In this document: positions 57,763 to 64,000 of the stretch, one piece after another
Numbering within the stretch: the first letter of the stretch is position 1
Layout of the letters: the number at the start of each line of letters is the position of its first letter
NCBI GenBank assembly: GCA_030445745.1
Contig: JASUTE010000004.1
Coordinates: 62,001-126,000 of the forward strand
Length of the DNA: 64,000 nucleotides
From: Candidatus Cloacimonadota bacterium
Lineage (GTDB): Bacteria > Cloacimonadota > Cloacimonadia > Cloacimonadales > TCS61
Direction of reading: 5' to 3'
Position numbers and translations under genes: made by a program
The notes under the pieces: model-generated
What the model saw: the letters and a program-made list of their open reading frames with translations, nothing else
What the model was told of the DNA's origin: nothing
Database searches by the model: none

Positions 57763-58509
57763 TCAGCTCAAATTTGGGTATTCAACATTTTGCAAATATA
57801 ATCCTTGGGGAGGAGCGGTGGAGATTAAGTTACTTTGGGGAGATCGAGCTGCTAGCAACTCTGTTATTATGCTTATTTCTTGTTCTTTATGGGAAATATT
57901 TACCAAGGTGCCAACTACACGGCGTACCATGTTATGCAAAAATCTATTAGCTTCTATCTGCAGAGTTATGGTATCAGTATTTTCATAGCAGTTGAAATTA
58001 TAAATTTCGCAGATTTGGGTTTTTACATCCGGATTAAATTTGCTAAAGGCGGTAAAATCATGTTTACCTAAGAAAAGTTGTGCCGCTTGATCGATAATAG
58101 AAATATTCAAGTTTTTTTTGGGAAAATAACTCTGGTAGAAGCGATTGAAAGGTGTTCGTTTTTTGGTAATGATGTATAAATAAGTTCGTTTGCTAGCATC
58201 GTAACGCGCATGAAAATCTGCTGGTACTTCCCAAATTTGTTTTATCAAAATATCCTCTGGCAAAAGTGAATTTAATGCTGCCACTATTTGTTTGGGTTGC
58301 ATGGAAATGGGAAAATCGAAATGCGCATATTGGTTAAGGGCATGTACTCTAGCATCGGTACGTCCACTTCCCACAATTGGTGTGGTTTGTTTGGCTATTT
58401 TAGATAGAGTAGGTTCCAAAACTTGTTGCACTGTGCGTACTTGAGGCTGAGTTTGCCAACCGCTAAAAAAAGTACCGTCATAACTCAATTGCATCAAAAA
58501 ACGCTTCAT
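57763..58509 (-). CDS. truA: tRNA pseudouridine(38-40) synthase
   Basis: 248 residues from ATG 58509. A TTG 12 bp upstream is in frame but weaker. LSYDGTFFSGWQTQPQVRTV, catalytic Asp in GSGRTDARVHALNQYAHFD, and FLHNMVRRVVGTL are TruA hallmarks. It isomerises uridines in the tRNA anticodon arm. The start overlaps the upstream membrane-protein gene. Confidence 0.95.
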   Translation of the reverse strand: MKRFLMQLSYDGTFFSGWQTQPQVRTVQQVLEPTLSKIAKQTTPIVGSGRTDARVHALNQYAHFDFPISMQPKQIVAALNSLLPEDILIKQIWEVPADFHARYDASKRTYLYIITKKRTPFNRFYQSYFPKKNLNISIIDQAAQLFLGKHDFTAFSKFNPDVKTQICEIYNFNCYENTDTITLQIEANRFLHNMVRRVVGTLVNISHKEQEISIITELLAARSPQSNLISTAPPQGLYLQNVEYPNLS

Positions 58510-59120
58510 AGATATTTCCAACTAACTAAGTTTAGAAGCAGAATATAAAAGAGCAAGATAAAATTAGCACTATTTGCTATACTCCTAATAGGCAGAGGTT
58601 CTGCCAATTTGGCCTCAATTTTCTTTACTATTGAAGGTGAATCCTGAGCAGTTTTGGTAATAGCTTGCAGTGCAGAATGAAAAATATCACTTTTTATCTG
58701 ACGAAAATTATTTATAAATGCTGGTATAAACTCCACAGTAGCGGAAATGTAAAGTACAAAAGCAGATTTTTTGCCAAAGATTGGGGCAATATCTGCTAAG
58801 AAGTTATGAAGACTGGTAGTGTGAATAAGATAAACTGAAACCATGACTAAAATTAAAATCTTGGTAGCTGTTTGTAGTTGAGAAATAAAATCTGAGTCGA
58901 ACAATATTCCTAACAGAAAAAAAGCTATAAAAAACGGAACCAACTTGAGGCTGGTTCGGAGCCAGGCGATAATTAGTGTTGGCTGTAACAGAAAAAAAAT
59001 AAATTGTGCTATCAGCAAATAACCGATGAATTCAAAACTTGCATGAAATAAATAGAATATTACCGAAATCAACAGTAGAAGTTTGAGTAAAAGGTGCTGT
59101 TTGGAAAATAAATTATTCAT
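58506..59120 (-). CDS. Polytopic membrane protein, possibly EcfT/CbiQ-like
   Basis: 204 residues with five to six hydrophobic helices (LLKLLLLISVIFYLFHASF, FFIAFFLLGILFDSD, ILILVMVSVYLIHT). The spacing of helices and the region SATVEFIPAFINNFRQIKSD followed by a soluble loop and a last helix recall the coupling subunit of ECF/cobalt transporters. The identification is weak, and no ECF ATPase gene is nearby. Overlaps truA. Confidence 0.6.
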   Translation of the reverse strand: MNNLFSKQHLLLKLLLLISVIFYLFHASFEFIGYLLIAQFIFFLLQPTLIIAWLRTSLKLVPFFIAFFLLGILFDSDFISQLQTATKILILVMVSVYLIHTTSLHNFLADIAPIFGKKSAFVLYISATVEFIPAFINNFRQIKSDIFHSALQAITKTAQDSPSIVKKIEAKLAEPLPIRSIANSANFILLFYILLLNLVSWKYL

Positions 59121-61380
59121 TTTGATTTGGTTTGGTTGTAGGAAGGGGAAGATTGTTTTCCGAATTGCCCAGAGTATCTGCTATTGCGGGGTTCAATGTG
59201 TTAATACTGTCTGGCTTTTGGATTTTTACACTATCGGAATATAACTTGGTGCTATCTTGTAACGCACTTAAATTTTTAGCAGTTGCATTCATGCTATCTA
59301 CCACGGTTTTAGTGCTATCTAGCATTACTTTAGCGCTATCGCTAGCAGCTTGTTCTGCTGCCATTGCCTCTTTAATTGCCTGCAGGCGATCTTCTTTTAT
59401 AAATTTTTTGCCATCAAAGAATTTTTGCACTTCATCTTTCCACTCGCTGTCTTCCATGGCTAATATCTGTTTCCAATATGGTTTAGCCGCCAAAGTATCT
59501 TCTCGGATGAAATATTGGATATGCCCCAAAGCATACAGCGCTTTTTGATAAAATCTGTGGGTTGAATCGCTGGCAATGTTTTCCAATAGTTCTATGGTTT
59601 TGGAATAGTTTTCTTCTAAATGTTGCATAGCTTGGTGATATTCGTTTAGCTGTTGCTCTTCCTCTGTTCCAAACTCAATTTTCTGGTTATTCAAAAGTTG
59701 TCGGCAGGCCCTAGTGTATTTGTTTTCAGGATAATTCTGTTCTAAATATCTGGTAAGGCTATCGGCAGTAGTGCTATCGTGTTTCACCTTATCATAGATC
59801 CAAACTTTTAGAAAATTAGCATGGGGGATACATATATCTTGATAAATTTTATACTCTTTTTGTTTTTGTGAAATTTGGTTTTGTAACTCTGTGAATTTAG
59901 TTTGTAAGGAATCTATTACTGCATTTTTGCGAGCAACAGAATCGCTAGCAGCGGTTGTGGAATCTATCTTTACTGAATCAGCCGGTAAAGAGTTCAAGCT
60001 ATCTTGTGTTAGTGTAAAGGAAAGTGTATCAATATACACCTCTGTAGAATCTTCAGGCAAGATAACGCTGGAATCTGCTACTACTGTGGTCAAGGTGGAA
60101 TCTGAACTGATGGTTTCTGTTAGGAAGGGATGAGCCAAATGTAAACTATCCAACTGTGCTTGCAAGGAGTCTAATTCAGCACCTATTAATTCCTTACGTT
60201 GAATGATATCATTATAGACAACCAAAGCAGAATCTGGTTGCTGCAAATTCTGCAAATAGAATTCTGCCAGCTTAAACTGTTGGTCGACTAAAGTTTCGAT
60301 ATCAAGAGTTCTATCTGGGTGGTAATATTGAATAATTTGGCTTGCCACCGAGCTTTTGGAAACTGCTTTTTCTACAAATTCCGAGTTTCTATCTTGATTT
60401 TGCACTTGATTATATTTTTCGATAGCAGCTTCATAATCATGTGTGATTTGGAAGTGCATCTCGCCCCAGTAAAAATAGGCCTGTGCAGCTACTTTACTGC
60501 GTTTATTTTCGTCTATTATTTTTTGGAAAAGTTCTGCTGCTTTTTCGGTTTTCTTCAGGTTTGCCAAACTGCGGGCAATTAAGAGTTCAATTTTGGGAAA
60601 ATTAGCAGGGTCAACTTCATCTTTTAAAAGTTCGCGACTTTCTTGCAAAGCTTGGTCGTAATTTTTTAACTCTAACTGGTTCAAAGCAAGGTAATAGCGA
60701 GCATCTAATTTGGTTCTTTTGCTTACTTTGCTATTAATTAACTCGGTAAAGGTATCGCGGGAGCGCTGGTATTTTTCCTCTTCCCAATATAATTTTCCTA
60801 AATTAAAGAAAGCTTGTTCAAATTCATCCGATTTTGGAAATTTATTAACAATATTATTCAAATAATATTCTGCTTGCAAATAATTTTCATCATCTTTGTA
60901 ATATTGAGCCAGTGTGAGTAATATTTGTGGATGGATCTCTTTGAACTCTTTTTTTTGTAATAATTCTTTTAGCTCTTCAATAGCCTGAGTTTTTTTATTC
61001 ATCTGGTAATGGCTTTTAGCTAAAAACAGATGTGCTTCTTCGTAAAATTCACTTTCAGGGTAAAATTTAATAAGTTCTTCGAATTTTTCTATAGCCTGTA
61101 CATAACCGCGTCCTTTATAATAGAAAGCTTTTCCCATCAACATCAGAGCATCATCGGCATATTTACTATCTTTGTAATCGGTTAAGATTATCCCACATTT
61201 TTTTATAACTTGATTGTATTTGCCAATAGCATTAGAATTTGCCCTGCCGTCATCTCGGCGCGGCATTTCGCTGGCTTCTTTATAAAGTTTTTTGGCATTG
61301 TAAAAAGTGTTGTAGTAGGCATTGAAGTTGGTACAGGAAAAAATAGCAAATATAAGCAACAGGGGAAAATATTTTTTCAT
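59113..61380 (-). CDS. Large TPR lipoprotein
   Basis: 755 residues. Lipobox LIFAIFSCTN, then NAYYNTFYNAKKLYKEA, a motif I associate with outer-membrane TPR lipoproteins of the Bacteroidota-like group. About nine tetratricopeptide repeats follow (KYADDALMLMGKAFYYKGRG, QAEYYLNNIVNKFPKSDEFE). A Ser/Thr-rich region holding repeated DSTLTTVVADSS-like segments lies near 420-480. It could be a BamD-like or PorW/SprE-like assembly lipoprotein. The latter would fit the sorting-domain proteins here. Function inferred only. Confidence 0.78.
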   Translation of the reverse strand: MKKYFPLLLIFAIFSCTNFNAYYNTFYNAKKLYKEASEMPRRDDGRANSNAIGKYNQVIKKCGIILTDYKDSKYADDALMLMGKAFYYKGRGYVQAIEKFEELIKFYPESEFYEEAHLFLAKSHYQMNKKTQAIEELKELLQKKEFKEIHPQILLTLAQYYKDDENYLQAEYYLNNIVNKFPKSDEFEQAFFNLGKLYWEEEKYQRSRDTFTELINSKVSKRTKLDARYYLALNQLELKNYDQALQESRELLKDEVDPANFPKIELLIARSLANLKKTEKAAELFQKIIDENKRSKVAAQAYFYWGEMHFQITHDYEAAIEKYNQVQNQDRNSEFVEKAVSKSSVASQIIQYYHPDRTLDIETLVDQQFKLAEFYLQNLQQPDSALVVYNDIIQRKELIGAELDSLQAQLDSLHLAHPFLTETISSDSTLTTVVADSSVILPEDSTEVYIDTLSFTLTQDSLNSLPADSVKIDSTTAASDSVARKNAVIDSLQTKFTELQNQISQKQKEYKIYQDICIPHANFLKVWIYDKVKHDSTTADSLTRYLEQNYPENKYTRACRQLLNNQKIEFGTEEEQQLNEYHQAMQHLEENYSKTIELLENIASDSTHRFYQKALYALGHIQYFIREDTLAAKPYWKQILAMEDSEWKDEVQKFFDGKKFIKEDRLQAIKEAMAAEQAASDSAKVMLDSTKTVVDSMNATAKNLSALQDSTKLYSDSVKIQKPDSINTLNPAIADTLGNSENNLPLPTTKPNQNE

Positions 61381-61381
61381 T

Positions 61382-62899
61382 TTATTGCAGGGTAATTATC
61401 TTGTTAAGTTTAGCTAATAGTTCTTCCGATTCTATATAATTTTTTGCTTTATGAATATCTTCGGTTATAATACGGTCTTTTTCCAAAGGCAAAATCTGGC
61501 TTCTGACCTCTTTTTTTAATTTTTCAATAAAATTGGAGCTTTTAAAGTTGCGGTAGTCTAGCGCTTGCAAGGCTGCCATTAATTCAATTCCCAATACATA
61601 TGCAACGTTGGAAATCACATTGCGGGCTTTTACAGCACCTATAGTTCCCATGCTTACATGATCTTCCTGATTAGCCGAAGTGGGAATGGAATCAACACTC
61701 GCTGGATGTGCTAACACTTTATTTTCCGAAACCAGAGAAGCGCTGGTAAGTTGTGCTATCATAAACCCGGAATCTAAACCAGGGCGGGCAGCTAGGAATG
61801 GTTTTAAATCGCGATTTAAGGCTGGATTTAAAAGCTGCTCAGTACGCCTTTCTGAAATATTAGCCAATTCTGCTACTGCAATAGCCAAACTATCTGCTGC
61901 AATAGCTACAGGCTCACCATGAAAGTTACCGCCAGAAATTACCTTGTCTTCATCAGGAAAGATTAAAGGATTATCGGTGGTAGAGTTGAGTTCGATAGTA
62001 AGAACGTTGCGTACATAGCTCAAAGCTTCGCGTACAGCTCCATGTACCTGGGGAGTGCAGCGCAAACTGTATGCATCTTGCACATTCTTACAATTTCGAT
62101 GTGACTCTCGTAATGGACTATTTTTTAAAATATTATACAGATTAGCTGCAGATTTTTTTTGGCCTGGGTAGGGACGCAAATTATGAATTAACGGATCGAA
62201 AGCAGCTGGAGTTCCTAAAAGAGCATCTACACTAGCTGCAGCGCAAACATCTGCCATTTGAGTTAGGTGTTCTGCCTTTAACAAAGCCAAAGCAGCAATT
62301 CCTGTCATTACTTGAGTGCCATTATTCAAAGCAAGTCCTTCTTTAGCCTTTAATTTTATCGGTTTTAAGCCAGCTTGGGCCATTGCTTCTGCCCCAGGCA
62401 TTATTTTGCCTTGATATTCTGCTTCACCCTTTCCCAATAGAACCAAAGCTAAATGAGAAAGCGGTGCCAAATCGCCACTAGCACCTACAGAACCCTTTTC
62501 TGGAATGCAGGGATGAATTTGCATATTTAACATATCTATAAGAGTTTGCAAGGTTTGTAAACGAATCCCAGAATGTCCCTTTGCTAAAACATTTATGCGT
62601 AATAGCATAATAGCTCTGACTTCTTCTTTAGGTAATAAATTTCCAACACCAGTTGCATGACTCAAGATCAGGTTTTGCTGAAGTTCGTCTATTTGATCAG
62701 GTGGAATTTTTATGGAAGCAAATTTGCCAAATCCGGTGGTTAAACCGTAAACAGTTTTATTTTCAGCTATTATTTTTTCTATATATTTGCGGCATTTTGT
62801 CACTTTCTGTTGGGAAGCTTCACTTAATTCTATTTTTTCATCTTCGCAAGCAACTTTTTTTAATTCTTCTAAAGTTAAATTATATCCATCTATTTTCAA
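61382..62899 (-). CDS. hutH: Histidine ammonia-lyase
   Basis: 505 residues. The MIO prosthetic-group tripeptide Ala140-Ser141-Gly142 lies in GSVGASGDLAPLSH. YGLTTGFGKFA near 51 holds the catalytic Tyr, and NGTQVMTGIAAL, STTDNPLIF and DHVSMGTIGA are conserved. It deaminates histidine to urocanate, feeding amino-acid fermentation. No hutU, hutI or hutF is in the window. Other ammonia-lyases of this family are less likely given the full HutH motif set. Confidence 0.95.
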   Translation of the reverse strand: MKIDGYNLTLEELKKVACEDEKIELSEASQQKVTKCRKYIEKIIAENKTVYGLTTGFGKFASIKIPPDQIDELQQNLILSHATGVGNLLPKEEVRAIMLLRINVLAKGHSGIRLQTLQTLIDMLNMQIHPCIPEKGSVGASGDLAPLSHLALVLLGKGEAEYQGKIMPGAEAMAQAGLKPIKLKAKEGLALNNGTQVMTGIAALALLKAEHLTQMADVCAAASVDALLGTPAAFDPLIHNLRPYPGQKKSAANLYNILKNSPLRESHRNCKNVQDAYSLRCTPQVHGAVREALSYVRNVLTIELNSTTDNPLIFPDEDKVISGGNFHGEPVAIAADSLAIAVAELANISERRTEQLLNPALNRDLKPFLAARPGLDSGFMIAQLTSASLVSENKVLAHPASVDSIPTSANQEDHVSMGTIGAVKARNVISNVAYVLGIELMAALQALDYRNFKSSNFIEKLKKEVRSQILPLEKDRIITEDIHKAKNYIESEELLAKLNKIITLQ

Positions 62900-62910
62900 T
62901 TTCTACTCCA

Positions 62911-63567
62911 TTAAAATCTATAATTAAATGTAAGCAGCGGGTTCAGCTGTTTGTTTACTTTTACTTTAACATCTACTTCAGTTTGGAGTGCACTTATTCG
63001 TAGAGAATTTATAACACTAATAATATGATTTGCTACTATTGCTCCGCTAAAAACCTTGGCGTAATCATCGAATTCAAGGCTTCTTTTTTGCAAAATTTTA
63101 TAATCATGTTGGCGCTCATCAGATTCCCATTTCCAAAAATGAGATTCTGAATAGATATGTTCATCAATAAATTGCTGTCGTTCCTCCGGATCTTCAATAC
63201 TTTCAGCCTGTAGGATGATATTGGCATTGTATCCGCCGGTTTCAAAACCGTAGCTATCATAGTTTTTCAAATCGATCCAGAAATCTTGGCTATAATTACC
63301 TTGGGGATCTACGTCAGCGTAACGATAAGCGTAATCGTGTGCTGCAGATATTTTCAGGTCAGATTCTTGGGCAAAGTAGAGTTGCGCCGACCAAAGCAGT
63401 ATTTCGGAAGCAATAAAAGCGTAACCAGTATTATTGCCCATGGAAATTTCGCCCCAACCTGGCAATATAGCCGATTTCAAGACATTTATTTTACTATGTT
63501 GAGCAGTTAAATTAGTTGTAAATAACAGTAAAAGGGTAATGATGAGTAATTTAGAAATTAATTTCAT
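62911..63567 (-). CDS. Exported DUF5683-like protein
   Basis: 218 residues with signal peptide LLIITLLLLFTTNLTAQ. KSAILPGWGEISMGNNTGYA with FIASEILLWSAQLYFA matches the PGxGQ-type region of DUF5683, a membrane-associated family of unknown function. The middle is acidic and Tyr/Asn-rich. The upstream paralogue's 3' end overlaps the first 17 bp of this gene. Confidence 0.75.
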   Translation of the reverse strand: MKLISKLLIITLLLLFTTNLTAQHSKINVLKSAILPGWGEISMGNNTGYAFIASEILLWSAQLYFAQESDLKISAAHDYAYRYADVDPQGNYSQDFWIDLKNYDSYGFETGGYNANIILQAESIEDPEERQQFIDEHIYSESHFWKWESDERQHDYKILQKRSLEFDDYAKVFSGAIVANHIISVINSLRISALQTEVDVKVKVNKQLNPLLTFNYRF

Positions 63568-64000
63568 ATGAAACCTGCATTCCTTTTTTTTGTAAATCTG
63601 GTTTTACAGAAAGATTGTTCAGCTTTTCTTTCACATAATTACTGGTAACCATAGCATCGATGGTGGAAACGATTCGATTTAGAATAGCTGCTGCAATGGC
63701 AAAATTGGCATATATTTCCAAATCTTGTTTTTCGCGCCGCAAATCTTTATATTTTTGCCAATCTTGCGTATTTTCCCAGTTCCAATTATTTTCTTCAGGT
63801 AGCAAATTATTGTTCAAGTAAGTTTCGTAAGCATCCTTATCTTCCAAACCTATCAAAAAATAATTACGTGCAGTTTGGATGACATCGTTGTTATAATCTT
63901 CTAAACTCATATAATCTTGAGCTTTTTGGTAGATAAAATCAGGGCTGTCGGAGTTTAGACCGGCATTATTTTGGGCAAATTGCTGGTAGGTGTTTATTTT
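63551..64000 (-). CDS. Paralogue of the DUF5683-like protein, 5' truncated by window edge
   Basis: The frame is open to base 64000, so the true start lies beyond the window. About 149 residues are visible, ending before TAA at 63551. INTYQQFAQNNAGLNSDSPD precedes an ATG at 63910, so that ATG is internal. NWNWENTQDWQKYKDLRREK and ANFAIAAAILNRIVSTIDAM parallel HFWKWESDERQHDYKILQKR and VFSGAIVANHIISVINSLRI in the next gene. This marks a tandem duplication. Confidence 0.75.
   Translation of the reverse strand, partial: KINTYQQFAQNNAGLNSDSPDFIYQKAQDYMSLEDYNNDVIQTARNYFLIGLEDKDAYETYLNNNLLPEENNWNWENTQDWQKYKDLRREKQDLEIYANFAIAAAILNRIVSTIDAMVTSNYVKEKLNNLSVKPDLQKKGMQVSYEINF

Noticed and set aside
58506-59120. 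Firm assignment of the membrane protein as EcfT/CbiQ
   Set aside because: The paired Ala-Arg-Gly coupling motifs of EcfT are not seen and no ECF ATPase is adjacent.

Overview
The window looks like a low-GC, Gram-negative, anaerobic bacterium of the Fibrobacterota-Chlorobiota-Bacteroidota group, most likely Candidatus Cloacimonadota. The lineage is an inference. It rests on FlgD-like C-terminal sorting domains (HPNPFNPST...), TPR lipoproteins, KDO synthesis, split glycine decarboxylase, histidine ammonia-lyase, Rex and many ferredoxin proteins. No rRNA, tRNA, CRISPR array, phage or intact insertion sequence was found.

Layout. 1-13980 (+) is a housekeeping stretch: dnaK (5' cut off by the edge)-dnaJ, rsmE, a CCA-type nucleotidyltransferase, a DMT transporter, obgE-dprA-rph-lepB-hemW, a secreted protein and rpsA. 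Clear hairpin terminators follow dnaK, dnaJ and rpsA. 14110-21180 (-) is an accessory block: two GNAT acetyltransferases (one frameshifted), a 40-residue ORF missed by length filters, a DUF5362-like membrane protein, and two large beta-propeller proteins that end in nearly identical sorting domains. A 62-bp promoter unit is duplicated here, and its second copy leads into a leader carrying a G13 tract. 21200-22950 holds intact rex flanked by decayed genes: a sensory [FeFe]-hydrogenase tail and a SpoIIE phosphatase head on one side, an iron-alcohol-dehydrogenase fragment on the other. 23024-26363 (+) is mnmG, a lipoprotein and kdsB. 26331-29354 (-) is a serpin, a flavodoxin-ferredoxin fusion and a HisC-like aminotransferase. 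29435-34402 (+) is a HAD phosphatase, a PhnDCE-type ABC transporter and a KtrB/TrkH potassium transporter. 34545-39595 (-) holds a decayed secreted protein, a DUF4405-like protein, an SDR, gcvPB-gcvPA and a HAD phosphatase. 39726-43037 (+) is an M23 peptidase, an alanine-racemase-like enzyme and a sugar epimerase.

The most interesting region is 43086-51006 (+). Seven tightly packed genes encode five exported or lipid-anchored dicluster [4Fe-4S] ferredoxin proteins, a NapH/NosR-like inner-membrane polyferredoxin and an outer-membrane beta-barrel. A Fur-family regulator and FeoB/FeoA/FeoC-like iron uptake genes follow at once. Three 19-bp Fur-box-like palindromes lie before fur, feoB and feoA. 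I suggest a Fe-S-based analogue of porin-cytochrome conduits that carries electrons across the envelope, perhaps to reduce Fe(III) for Feo uptake. This is a hypothesis from gene content.

51039-64000 contains recG (+). The rest is on the minus strand: a ZnuABC-type zinc/manganese operon with a metallophosphatase and a SIMPL protein, truA, a membrane protein, a large TPR lipoprotein, hutH and two tandem secreted paralogues, the last cut by the window edge.
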